NCBI GenBank assembly: GCA_013415565.1
Contig: JAAEET010000011.1
Location: 1 to 41,127 of the forward strand
DNA from: Methanomicrobiales archaeon
GTDB taxonomy: Archaea; Halobacteriota; Methanomicrobia; Methanomicrobiales; Methanospirillaceae
Direction: 5' to 3'
Length of the DNA: 41,127 nucleotides
Below, piece after piece: positions 33,517-41,127 of this stretch (positions within the stretch are counted from its first letter, which is position 1; the number at the start of each line of letters is the position of its first letter). The translations under genes and the position numbers were made by a program. The notes beneath the pieces are model-generated. The model was given only the letters and a program-made list of their open reading frames with translations, made no database searches and was not told the origin of the DNA.

Positions 33517-34073
33517 CGTTCGATGATCAGGGATATGAGGTCATGCTTGGTGATGACTCCCCGCACCTTCCCCTCGTCCATGACCAGGACGGCATGGTGC
33601 TTCTGGAGGATCTTCACCACGGTCTCGATGTCCATGCCGGGTGGAACGGTGGGAAATCCCGGCTCGAGCACCTGGTGAACCGCCAGGTCGTGACCCTTTG
33701 CCGCCCCGCGGTCTTCCAACGCACTCACGATCGCGGTCTCCGAGATGCACCCGACCGGCACTCCGTTCTCGATTACCGGCAGCTGGGAGATGTTGCGTGC
33801 ATCCATGATCTCCACTGCCGTGGTGAGAGGATCCCCTGGTTCAACGAACAGGACCGGGGAATGCATCACCTGTGCTGCGGTCATCCGTGGTTTCCGGGCC
33901 TCGTTTAATACCCGCACGATCTTCTCGAGCGTGCTCACCCGGGGATCCACGCTCCCTGCCTCGATCCGCGCAACCATGGACTGGCTGATTCCTGCCAGCT
34001 CCGCCAGCGCTGCCTGACGGATGCCCAGCATTTCGCGTCGTGCTTTCAGCTCCTCCGGCGTAGGGATATGCAT
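33513..34073 (-). CDS. HTH (XRE-type) regulator with two CBS domains
   Basis: The 186-residue protein begins with an XRE-like helix-turn-helix (about 5-60: [20 protein letters not shown]). A CBS pair follows (about 68-186: [20 protein letters not shown] and [14 protein letters not shown]). CBS pairs bind adenosyl compounds, so it may sense energy or SAM-like ligands. This architecture is common in methanogens; targets are unknown. A minus-strand AATATTAAT element about 30 bp before the ATG could be its TATA box. It converges on tpiA. Confidence 0.92.
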   Translation of the reverse strand: MHIPTPEELKARREMLGIRQAALAELAGISQSMVARIEAGSVDPRVSTLEKIVRVLNEARKPRMTAAQVMHSPVLFVEPGDPLTTAVEIMDARNISQLPVIENGVPVGCISETAIVSALEDRGAAKGHDLAVHQVLEPGFPTVPPGMDIETVVKILQKHHAVLVMDEGKVRGVITKHDLISLIIER

Positions 34074-34219
34074 TGGTTATTACTTCGGTGCATACAGGCA
34101 ATTAATATTCTTCCCGGGAGTCATAACAGGCGGAATGGGCCATGCGGGGAAAAAGGAACGGGAGTCGTCAGAATTACAACCAGATTGACAACGAATTGCC
34201 ATCAGGAAAACAGATCAGC
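34074..34219. other. Spacer between the HTH-CBS gene and RNase P RNA
   Basis: The minus-strand promoter of the HTH-CBS gene lies at its left end. At about 34205-34212 a minus-strand CTGTTTTCC follows RNase P RNA and may be its terminator. No gene was recognised. Confidence 0.45.
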
Positions 34220-34568
34220 AGAAGCGAGTGGGAGGAGTAAGCCCCCTTCTGTTCGGTGCGGCATTCAGCTTGGCGCCATACCCGGGTAGTCGTGCCTGAG
34301 CAGCCACAATACCCTGTTCTGGCTTGCACCCGCAGGGATTCGCCGTTTCATCGCATCCTGCCCGTCGGCTCAGCGGGTTATCTTGTGCGTTGCCGCACGT
34401 CTCGCCCGTGAGGGCTCGGCCGTATCATCGCTCGGGGCAGGCCGTGTCGTTTCTGTGCCAGTGCCGTGACTCTCGCCACCCATACTTGCGTATGGCTGCG
34501 TGCCCAGGTGGTGGGGGGACTTTCCTCAGCGGCCGGTCTCCCGGCCACCGTCAGCCGCACTCTCCCTC
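34220..34568 (-). ncRNA. rnpB: RNase P RNA
   Basis: This is the catalytic RNA that trims tRNA 5' ends. The two universally conserved core blocks are on the minus strand: GAGGAAAGTCC (34527-34517, 5' half of P4) and AGAAGGGGGCTTA (34250-34238, 3' half of P4). The ends can pair as P1: GAGAGTG near 34564-34558 with CACTCGC at 34230-34224, with one mismatch. A minus-strand TATA-like CTAAATATG (34592-34600) gives a start near 34570. The ends are estimated to about 10 nt. Size and P4 core fit an archaeal type A RNA. Confidence 0.93.
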
Positions 34569-34570
34569 TC

Positions 34571-34601
34571 CTATATATATTGGTCGTCCGACATATTTAG
34601 C
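34571..34601. promoter_or_regulatory. Interleaved divergent promoters of RNase P RNA and AMMECR1 gene
   Basis: CTATATATATTGG (34571-34583) is centred about 29 bp before the AMMECR1 ATG on the plus strand. CTAAATATG, read on the minus strand at 34592-34600, is placed for RNase P RNA. Start sites would be about 30 bp apart, so binding of TBP at one box probably competes with the other. Confidence 0.5.
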
Positions 34602-34604
34602 GTG

Positions 34605-35165
34605 ATGCATGCCCTCACCGAAGAGGAAGGAGCGCTGGCCGTGCGGGTCGCCCGGAGGGTCCTTGAGAACCATATCGGCAACCTGCAGGGGGACTGCCCT
34701 GCGCTTCCCCCGGTATTCCGGGATAAACGCGGAGTCTTCGTGACCCTGACCCGGGACGGTGAGCTCCGGGGATGTATCGGGTATCCCTACCCGACGCATT
34801 CCCTGGAGGAGGCCCTCTGCGACGCGGCGATCTCGGCCGCCGCCCGCGACCCGCGGTTCCCGCCCGTCCGGGCCCCGGAACTTCCGCTGCTGCGGATCGA
34901 GATCACCGTGTTGTCCCCTCCCCGGCCGCTCACCGGGGAACCCGAAGCCAGGCCTTCCGGGGTCGAGGTCGGGAAGCATGGCCTGATCGTCCAGGGCTAC
35001 GGCAGGAGCGGGCTTCTCCTCCCCCAGGTGCCGGTCGAATGGGGGTGGGACAGCCGGGAGTTCCTTGATCACACCTGCCTGAAGGCCGGGCTCCCTGCCG
35101 GGTGCTGGAAGCGGAAGGACGTACTGGTCTTCACCTTCGAAGGGCAGATTTTTGGCGAGGGGTAA
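34605..35165 (+). CDS. AMMECR1 family protein
   Basis: The 186-residue protein belongs to the AMMECR1 family conserved from archaea to humans. It has the invariant LRGCIG motif in GELRGCIGYPYP, followed by AISAAARDPRFPPV, LRIEITVLSPP and the C-terminal VEWGWDSREFLDHTCLKAGL. Its biochemical role is unknown; links to radical SAM chemistry or RNA metabolism have been suggested from gene neighbourhoods. The ATG is likely leaderless. It lies head-to-head with RNase P RNA and upstream of the archaeosine genes. Confidence 0.94.
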   Translation: MHALTEEEGALAVRVARRVLENHIGNLQGDCPALPPVFRDKRGVFVTLTRDGELRGCIGYPYPTHSLEEALCDAAISAAARDPRFPPVRAPELPLLRIEITVLSPPRPLTGEPEARPSGVEVGKHGLIVQGYGRSGLLLPQVPVEWGWDSREFLDHTCLKAGLPAGCWKRKDVLVFTFEGQIFGEG

Positions 35166-35220
35166 CCCGGTGCGCTACTTTCTTGCTCCATCCCACCCCT
35201 AGTATGGAAGAGAACTGTCC

Positions 35221-36675
35221 ATGCCCATCACCTTTGAAGTACTCGAAAAAGATATCGCCGGGAGGATCGGCCGTCTCTCTACCGGGAAGCGCACGGTCCG
35301 GACGCCTCTCCTGCTGCCGGTGATCAATCCCCACCTCCAGCCGGTCTCCCCGGCCGAGATGAAAGCGATGGGCGCAGACGGCATTATCACCAATGCCTAC
35401 ATTTTCTCCCGGAGCAGCGAGTACCGCGACCGGGCACTCTCCGAAGGCCTCCACGATCTGCTCGGGTTCGACGGCCTGATCATGACCGATTCCGGCTCGT
35501 TCCAGCTCTCTGTTTACGGCGAGGTGGAGATCGGGAACCTGGAGACCCTGGAGTTCCAGCAGGCGATCGGGAGCGATATCTGGGTGCCGCTCGATATCCC
35601 GACCTCCCCCGATGCCGGGAGGCAGCAGGCGGCGGAGGAGCTGGCCGTCACCCTGGCCCGCCTCCGTGAAGCGCGGGAGACCCTCGGCCCGGAAGCTCCG
35701 GTCGCCGGACCGGTCCAGGGGGGGATGTTCGAGGATCTCCGCGAACAGGCAGGCCGCGAGGTCGGGGAGATCGGGTTCTCCTTCTGCCCTATTGGAGCGG
35801 TGGTCCCCCTCATGGAATCGTACCGGTATTCGGAGCTGGTCCGGGTGGTGATGGCCGCGAAGAACGGCATTCCTCCCTCGTCCTGTGTCCACCTGTTCGG
35901 GGCGGGCCATCCCTCGATGTTCGCCCTTGCCGTTGCCATGGGCTGCGATGTCTTCGATTCCGCCGCCTATGCGCTGTACGCCAAAGACCGGCGCTACCTT
36001 ACCCCTTCAGGGAGTTACCGGGTCGACGAGCTTGCTGAACTCCCCTGTCCCTGCCCGGTCTGCCGGGGACACACCGCAACCGGACTCCGGGAGTCTCCTG
36101 ACCTGGTGCGGCTCCTCTCCCTCCACAACCTTGCCGTCAGCCTTGCCGAGATCTCCCGGATACGGCAGGCGATCACCGACGGCGTACTCTGGGAACTCGT
36201 GGATGAGCGGTGCCGGGGTCATCCCCAGCTCCTGCGGGCGTACCGCGATCTTCTCGCCCGGAACCGGGAGCTCGAACCATTCGACCGGAGCACCAAGCGG
36301 CGGTTCTTTTACCGGGGGAGCGAGAGCTGTCTCCGGACCGAAGTGGTCCGCTACCAGCAGCAGGTCGGGAGGATTGCGACCGGACATGAGGTGCTCGTCG
36401 CCATGGACGGGGTGAAACGGACCGGTTTTGACACCACCCTCTTCTTCAAACCCCCGTTCGGACCGTTCCCTCCCGAACTCCGGGAGACCTTCCCCATCGG
36501 GCAGAGCGAGATTCCCGACTGGGACGAAGACATGCTCGTACAGGGATGTGCAGGAATCCGGGTGCTGATGGAAGCGAATCCCCGGTCCAGGTATACGGTC
36601 TTTGCCCCGGAACGATGGCTGGCAATCGTGGAGCGGGAGCTTCCCGGATGCGAGGTGCGGTGTGACCGGGTTTGA
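35221..36675 (+). CDS. tgtA: Archaeal tRNA-guanine(15) transglycosylase
   Basis: This enzyme replaces G15 of tRNA with preQ0, the first step of archaeosine synthesis. The 484 residues comprise the catalytic TIM barrel (1-340) with nucleophile Asp90 in [41 protein letters not shown] and the zinc site CPCPVC. A C1/C2 region (about 345-484) follows. A C-terminal PUA domain, present in the about 580-residue Pyrococcus enzyme, is missing. The next gene, arcS, ends in a PUA domain and overlaps tgtA by 14 bp. Confidence 0.95.
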   Translation: MPITFEVLEKDIAGRIGRLSTGKRTVRTPLLLPVINPHLQPVSPAEMKAMGADGIITNAYIFSRSSEYRDRALSEGLHDLLGFDGLIMTDSGSFQLSVYGEVEIGNLETLEFQQAIGSDIWVPLDIPTSPDAGRQQAAEELAVTLARLREARETLGPEAPVAGPVQGGMFEDLREQAGREVGEIGFSFCPIGAVVPLMESYRYSELVRVVMAAKNGIPPSSCVHLFGAGHPSMFALAVAMGCDVFDSAAYALYAKDRRYLTPSGSYRVDELAELPCPCPVCRGHTATGLRESPDLVRLLSLHNLAVSLAEISRIRQAITDGVLWELVDERCRGHPQLLRAYRDLLARNRELEPFDRSTKRRFFYRGSESCLRTEVVRYQQQVGRIATGHEVLVAMDGVKRTGFDTTLFFKPPFGPFPPELRETFPIGQSEIPDWDEDMLVQGCAGIRVLMEANPRSRYTVFAPERWLAIVERELPGCEVRCDRV

Positions 36676-38293
36676 AGTGAAACGCCGGGACGGTCCGGCA
36701 CGTATCTCGCTTCTCACCACGCCGGACGGACCACTCCGCCTCCCGGCAGTGGCGGATACGCTCCGTCTCTTCCCCGATCTTGGCTGCCGGGAGTTCTCGA
36801 ACGTGCCGCTGGCTGCTCCCGAAGAATTCGCACGCCGTTATCATATTCGTGGATCAGGCCAGCCGGTAGCCATCCACCCGGCACTCGTCCCGGATGCATC
36901 CTCGGGCGACTGCGTCCTTGTCCCGGGGTGGCATACGGCACTCGCAAACCCGCGGGATTACGTGGACTGGCTCGTGCGGCTGAAAGAGTCCCTCCCCCCC
37001 GACACCGCCTGGTATGCACCAGGAGCGGCCCTCCCCTCGAATGTCCATATCCTCTGCTACTCCGGCTTTGACCTCTTCGATTACACTGCTGTTGACCTGA
37101 AGGCCGCCCAGGGGCTCTTCTGTCTCCCGGAAGGAGAATTCCCGCGGGAGGACATTGAGGAGGACATCTGCCGCTGTCCGGGCTGCCGGGAGTCCGATCT
37201 CCGGCTGCATAACCGGCTGGCCCTGGACCGGGAGCTGGCCCTGGTCAGGCAGTTCATCGGGATGCAGCAGATCCGCGAATTTATCGACGGCCGGGCGAGG
37301 TCGGTGGCTGCCCATGTGGCCATCCTCCGCCACCTTGACTCCCGCATCCGGTTCATGGAGGAGCGGACCGCGGTGGCCCGCAGCGTCCGGCTCGGTGCCA
37401 TGAGCGGCGACGCCCTGTCCCGCCCGGAAGTCAGGCGGTTTGCCGCCCGGGTGCTCGATCGATATATCCCCCCGGCCGGAAGCGTGGCCGTTCTCCTCCC
37501 CTGCTCCGCACGGAAGCCCTACTCCGTCTCGCAGAGCCATCGCAGGTTCGCCGGGGCCATAACCGGACGGGCAGTGGAACTGATCGTCACCTCGCCGCTC
37601 GGCCTTGTCCCCCGGGAGATAGAGCGGATCTATCCGGCCGCCCATTACGACATCCCGGTCACCGGACACTGGGACCGGGAGGAACTGGCTTTTACCGCCG
37701 GAATCCTTGCAGAATTTCTTTCCCGTCACCCCTTCCGGCGGGTTATCGCTCACCTGGAGGGCGGGGCGCTCGAAGCAGCCCGGATGGCTGCCGCAATCTG
37801 CGGAACGGAACTCGAGGTCACCGGGGAAGATCGCCCGGTATCGGATGCATCGCTCGCCCGCCTCAGCGATACCCTGGACGGTGAGCAGGCCGTCCGCCAT
37901 GATGTTGTACGAGGGACGCTCTCCTGGCAGTTTTGCGCAGATGTCGATACCCGCGGCATGACGGTCCGGTGGAAACCTCCCAATCTCTCGGTCAGGAAAG
38001 GGAGGGATCCGCTCTTCTCCATCGATCCCGGGACCGGTTTCCTGCGCCCGACATTCGAGGGATGGAATTTCCTCCCGGGACGATACCGGGTGGTCATCGA
38101 TGATTTCCCGGTGAAAGGGGATATCCTCGCTCCGGGGGTTGTCTCCGCCGATCCTCTCATTCGGGAGGGAGACGAGGTGCTGGTTGAAGGTCCGCAGGCA
38201 CGTGCCACCGGCAGAGCGGCGATGCCTGCCTTCGAGATGGAGGCTTCCCAGCGCGGCGTCGCCGTCAGGGTGCGTAAAGTATTGAAACAGTGA
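36662..38293 (+). CDS. arcS: Archaeosine synthase subunit alpha (ArcS)
   Basis: ArcS converts preQ0 at tRNA position 15 toward archaeosine. It adds lysine, and a radical SAM partner (RaSEA) completes the step in many archaea; no partner is in this window. The 543 residues comprise a degenerate TGT-like N-terminus with the zinc motif CRCPGC, the ArcS core with the signature [17 protein letters not shown], and a C-terminal PUA domain (about 465-543, [20 protein letters not shown]). The GTG at 36662 is preceded by a GAGGTG element and lies inside tgtA, so the two genes are coupled. An ATG 20 codons earlier is less likely. Confidence 0.94.
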   Translation: MTGFEVKRRDGPARISLLTTPDGPLRLPAVADTLRLFPDLGCREFSNVPLAAPEEFARRYHIRGSGQPVAIHPALVPDASSGDCVLVPGWHTALANPRDYVDWLVRLKESLPPDTAWYAPGAALPSNVHILCYSGFDLFDYTAVDLKAAQGLFCLPEGEFPREDIEEDICRCPGCRESDLRLHNRLALDRELALVRQFIGMQQIREFIDGRARSVAAHVAILRHLDSRIRFMEERTAVARSVRLGAMSGDALSRPEVRRFAARVLDRYIPPAGSVAVLLPCSARKPYSVSQSHRRFAGAITGRAVELIVTSPLGLVPREIERIYPAAHYDIPVTGHWDREELAFTAGILAEFLSRHPFRRVIAHLEGGALEAARMAAAICGTELEVTGEDRPVSDASLARLSDTLDGEQAVRHDVVRGTLSWQFCADVDTRGMTVRWKPPNLSVRKGRDPLFSIDPGTGFLRPTFEGWNFLPGRYRVVIDDFPVKGDILAPGVVSADPLIREGDEVLVEGPQARATGRAAMPAFEMEASQRGVAVRVRKVLKQ

Positions 38294-38358
38294 CATCCCA
38301 TGAATATATTCACAAGTGTTGCGATGGAGTTATCAACGATGTACAGGGTGAACAGGAC

Positions 38359-39501
38359 ATGCCGTTTGTGATAGCCGTTCCGAAGGAACAGGCCGAAGGA
38401 GAAAAGCGGGTGGCAATCGTACCGGAAATCGTTTCCAGGCTCACGAAAGCGGGCCACGAGGTCCGGGTCGAGCATGACGCGGGAAGGAGCGCATACTATC
38501 CTGACGAGCTCTTTACGGCTGCAGGGGCGAAGATCGCCTTCAGCCGGACCGACCTCCTGACCGGTGCCCGTGTCGTCCTGCGTGTCCAGCCCCCGACCGT
38601 TGACGAAGTCGATCAGCTTGCGGAAGGCACCGTCGTCATCGGATTCATGAACCCGGGCCGGAACCCCGAGACAGTCATCCGGATGCGTGACCGGAAGATT
38701 ACCGCATTCGCCCTCGAACTGGTTCCCCGGATCACCCGAGCCCAGAGCATGGATGCCCTCAGTTCCCAGGCGACCGCCGCCGGGTACATGGCCACCATCC
38801 TGGGAGCGGCGAACTGCCCGAAGTTTCTCCCGATGCTGACCACTGCGGCGGGCACCATACGGCCGGCAACCGTGCTCATCCTCGGTGCCGGCGTTGCCGG
38901 CCTCATGGCCATCGCCACGGCACGGCGACTTGGCGCCATCGTCGAAGCATATGACGTCCGTCGCGCCGCAGGCGAGCAGGTCCGCAGCCTCGGCGCCCGG
39001 TTCATCGAGCTCGAGATCGATGCCGAGGCCACGGGCGGCTATGCCCGCGAGCTCACCCCCGAGGAGAAGGTAAAAGAGCAGGAGATGGTTTCTGCAGCAG
39101 TCGCACGGGCCGACATCGTCATAACGACTGCCAGCATCCCCGGCCGGAGAGCCCCCCTCCTCATCACGAAGGAGACCATCGCAACCATGCGGCCGGGCGC
39201 CGTCATCGTTGACCTGGCTGCCGAATCGGGTGGCAATTGCGAGCTGACGCAGCCTGGCATGACCGTACGGGAGCATGACGTCACGATCCTGGGTCCACTG
39301 AACCTCCCGGCCGGAATACCGTTCCATTCCAGTCAGATGTTTGCCAAGAACCTCTCCTCGTTTCTGGCACTTCTCTCCGACAAGGATGGAGCGCTCATCA
39401 CCGGGTTTTCCGATGAGATCCTGTCCGCGAGCCTCCTTGTCCACGCGGGCGAGATTACCCACGGGCCGACCCGCGAGCTTCTGAAAGGAGGGATGCCGTG
39501 A
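38359..39501 (+). CDS. pntAA: NAD(P) transhydrogenase alpha subunit, soluble NAD-binding part
   Basis: This is domain I of the proton-translocating transhydrogenase, which moves hydride between NAD(H) and NADP(H). The 380 residues begin MPFVIAVPKEQAEGEKRVAI. The mobile and catalytic regions are intact (RVQPPTVDEVDQLAEGTVVI, LSSQATAAGYMA), as is the NAD-binding loop ILGAGVAGLMAIATARRLGA. A GGGTG element precedes ATG 38359; the reading from 38290 is longer than the family. It is the first gene of a three-gene split operon like that of Rhodospirillum. Confidence 0.95.
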   Translation: MPFVIAVPKEQAEGEKRVAIVPEIVSRLTKAGHEVRVEHDAGRSAYYPDELFTAAGAKIAFSRTDLLTGARVVLRVQPPTVDEVDQLAEGTVVIGFMNPGRNPETVIRMRDRKITAFALELVPRITRAQSMDALSSQATAAGYMATILGAANCPKFLPMLTTAAGTIRPATVLILGAGVAGLMAIATARRLGAIVEAYDVRRAAGEQVRSLGARFIELEIDAEATGGYARELTPEEKVKEQEMVSAAVARADIVITTASIPGRRAPLLITKETIATMRPGAVIVDLAAESGGNCELTQPGMTVREHDVTILGPLNLPAGIPFHSSQMFAKNLSSFLALLSDKDGALITGFSDEILSASLLVHAGEITHGPTRELLKGGMP

Positions 39502-39809
39502 TGGAACTGACCATGTTCTGGACTGCACTCTATATCGTGATTCTTGCCGCTTTCACCGGATACGTCGTTATCAGCCGGGTCCCCGTGATCCTCCACACGC
39601 CCCTGATGAGCGGCTCGAACTTCATCCACGGGATCGTGCTTGTCGGCGCGATGGTCGCGCTCGGCCTTGCAGAGACGACGGGGGAAAAGATCATCGGGTT
39701 TGTCGCGGTCATCCTGGGTGCAGCGAATGTCACCGGCGGCTATGTCATCACCGAGCGAATTCTGCAGATGTTTGACCGCAGCAAGAAGAAGCCTGGAAAG
39801 GAGGGCTGA
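39501..39809 (+). CDS. pntAB: NAD(P) transhydrogenase alpha subunit, membrane part
   Basis: The 102-residue protein carries the alpha-side membrane helices of domain II. Three hydrophobic segments are clear (about 6-25, 40-58 and 63-84), with the conserved RVPVILHTPLMSGSNFIHG between the first two. GGAGG lies about 9 nt before ATG 39501; a GTG directly before it (39498) is an alternative. The ATG overlaps the last base of the pntAA stop. Confidence 0.94.
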   Translation: MELTMFWTALYIVILAAFTGYVVISRVPVILHTPLMSGSNFIHGIVLVGAMVALGLAETTGEKIIGFVAVILGAANVTGGYVITERILQMFDRSKKKPGKEG

Positions 39810-39811
39810 CC

Positions 39812-41127
39812 ATGGTCGACCTCTCCCTGGCAATCGAACCGGTCTATATCGCGACGATATTCTTCTTCATCATCGGTCTGCAGCGCATGAGCCACCCTCT
39901 TACCGCCCGGAGCGGGATCGTCTGGGCCGGTGCCGCAATGCTCATCGCCACGCTGGTCACCTTCCTGACCCCGAACATTACCAACCTCGCCCTGATTGCA
40001 CTCGGGATAGTCCTCGGCGGAGGCTTCGGTTATATTGCAGCAAAGCGCGTGGCGATGACCGATATGCCCCAGATGGTGGCAATCTACAACGGGATGGGCG
40101 GCGGTGCGGCTGCCGGGATCGCTGCCGTTGAGCTCCTCGGCACCACCACGCCGGCCACCGGAACCCTTGCCGTCATCGGGGGCCTCATCGGGGCAGTTTC
40201 ATTCTCCGGGAGTATCATCGCCTTCCTGAAACTCCAGGGATGGATGCGGCCGCGGCCGATCACCTTCCCGGGACAGCAGGTCGTCAACATGGCAGTCCTG
40301 GCCCTCGCGGTCATATCCGGCGTGCTCATCCTCTGGCAGCCGTCCTTTGTCCCGCTCTGGGCGACTGCCTATCTCCCGTTGTTCTTCATCCTCTCGCTTG
40401 GATTCGGAGTGCTGATGACGCTCCCGATCGGCGGGGCCGACATGCCGGTGGTGATCTCCATGTACAACGCTTTCACCGGGCTCGCGGTCGCACTCGACGG
40501 ATTCGCGTTTGCAACTCCCAACTACGCGATGGTCGTCGCGGGGGTCATCGTAGGCGCGGCGGGTTCGCTGCTCACGCTCCTGATGGCGCGGGCGATGAAC
40601 CGGTCGATCTCGAACATCCTCTTCGGGGCGTTCGGCGCGACCGAAGAGGCGGGGGCAGAGATCCAGGGTAGTATCAAGCCGATCGAGGCCGACGACGTGG
40701 CGGTTATGCTTGCCTATGCGGACCGGGCGATCATCGTTCCCGGGTACGGAATGGCAGTCGCCCAGGCCCAGCAGAAGGTCAAGGAGCTTGCCGACCTGCT
40801 CGTGAGCAGGGATGTCGAGGTGAAGTTCGCGATCCACCCGGTCGCCGGGCGGATGCCGGGTCACATGAATGTCCTTCTTGCCGAGGCAGGAATATCCTAC
40901 GATCTCCTGTTCGACCGGGACGAGATCAATCCGGAGTTTCCGGATACCGACGTAGTCCTCGTCATCGGTGCCAACGACGTCGTCAACCCTGCTGCACACC
41001 GGCAGGGAAGTCCTCTCTACGGTATGCCGATCCTCGATGTCGAACAGGCGAAAAATGTCATCGTCCTGAAGCGTGGCGAGGGGAGGGGTTTTGCCGGTAT
41101 CGAGAACGATCTGTTCTACCGGGACAA
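39812..41127 (+). CDS. pntB: NAD(P) transhydrogenase beta subunit, C-terminus beyond window
   Basis: This subunit carries the rest of the membrane domain and the NADP-binding domain III. About 438 codons are present and roughly 20-30 are missing at the right edge. Multiple membrane helices fill residues 5-265 with conserved MPQMVAIYNGMGGGAAA and GADMPVVISMYNAFTG. Domain III begins near 290 with IIVPGYGMAVAQAQQKV, then HPVAGRMPGHMNVLLAEA and VIGANDVVNPAA. It starts two bases after the pntAB stop, with GGAGG upstream. Confidence 0.96.
   Translation, partial: MVDLSLAIEPVYIATIFFFIIGLQRMSHPLTARSGIVWAGAAMLIATLVTFLTPNITNLALIALGIVLGGGFGYIAAKRVAMTDMPQMVAIYNGMGGGAAAGIAAVELLGTTTPATGTLAVIGGLIGAVSFSGSIIAFLKLQGWMRPRPITFPGQQVVNMAVLALAVISGVLILWQPSFVPLWATAYLPLFFILSLGFGVLMTLPIGGADMPVVISMYNAFTGLAVALDGFAFATPNYAMVVAGVIVGAAGSLLTLLMARAMNRSISNILFGAFGATEEAGAEIQGSIKPIEADDVAVMLAYADRAIIVPGYGMAVAQAQQKVKELADLLVSRDVEVKFAIHPVAGRMPGHMNVLLAEAGISYDLLFDRDEINPEFPDTDVVLVIGANDVVNPAAHRQGSPLYGMPILDVEQAKNVIVLKRGEGRGFAGIENDLFYRD

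Noticed and set aside
34324-34605. Short frames on both strands around 34.3-34.6 kb
   Set aside because: They lie within RNase P RNA, whose conserved core is present on the minus strand.
36854-39528. Long minus-strand open frames (480 and 592 codons)
   Set aside because: They are antisense to arcS and pntAA, which are certain. Their composition is that of a shadow frame and no motif is visible.
1-41127. CRISPR arrays, insertion sequences, prophage genes, tRNA or rRNA genes
   Set aside because: None was seen. There are no regularly spaced repeats, transposase motifs, inverted-repeat-flanked genes or tRNA-like cloverleaf ends in the intergenic spaces.

Overview
The window is about 41 kb of GC-rich DNA with short AT-rich spacers. 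It is almost certainly from a euryarchaeal methanogen, most likely of the order Methanomicrobiales. The archaeal markers are proteasome-activating nucleotidase (two copies), archaeal MBF1, archaeosine tRNA-guanine transglycosylase with archaeosine synthase, pyruvoyl arginine decarboxylase, the ADTH/AroB' route into the shikimate pathway, the small subunit of archaeal phosphomevalonate dehydratase, and TATA boxes about 25-30 bp before start codons. The order is inferred from gene content and base composition. No methanogenesis gene lies inside the window.

Layout: 1-3116 carBA (carB cut by the left edge). 3401-4829 arginine decarboxylase and a lipoprotein. 4826-8840 a minus-strand operon of an XPD-like helicase, ogt, panE and mobA. 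8896-10242 purB. 10520-12219 a three-gene HAMP / roadblock / roadblock cluster. 12358-16311 FKBP, CYTH, phosphoesterase, radical SAM, lipoprotein and phosphomevalonate dehydratase genes. 16349-19955 two PAN ATPases around a small unknown gene, then MBF1. 20003-28062 an eight-gene aromatic amino acid operon behind a long leader. 28097-30137 a lipoprotein, a rhodanese and aroD. 30241-34073 a U32 protein, tpiA and an HTH-CBS regulator. About 34220-34568 RNase P RNA (minus strand). 34605-38293 AMMECR1, tgtA and arcS. 38359 to the right edge a proton-translocating NAD(P) transhydrogenase.

The eight-gene operon plus aroD, 1.4 kb away, encodes a whole route from ADTH to chorismate, together with prephenate dehydrogenase and prephenate dehydratase. 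Chorismate mutase is not in the window. Two points stand out: a tandem pair of ADTH synthases, and a fused shikimate kinase-shikimate dehydrogenase whose kinase half is the P-loop (bacterial) type rather than the GHMP type usual in archaea.

The most unusual signal is the roughly 210-nt leader of this operon. An ATG placed where transcription should start opens a 15-codon reading frame, MQGECFFTGECFYRS, built on an 18-bp tandem repeat. Two hairpins follow, then four tandem 9-bp TTATTTTGG-like units that form a U-rich tract and in one frame read [12 protein letters not shown]-stop. This resembles a Phe/Tyr attenuator ahead of Phe/Tyr biosynthesis genes, which would be unexpected in an archaeon. 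It is an inference from sequence layout only.
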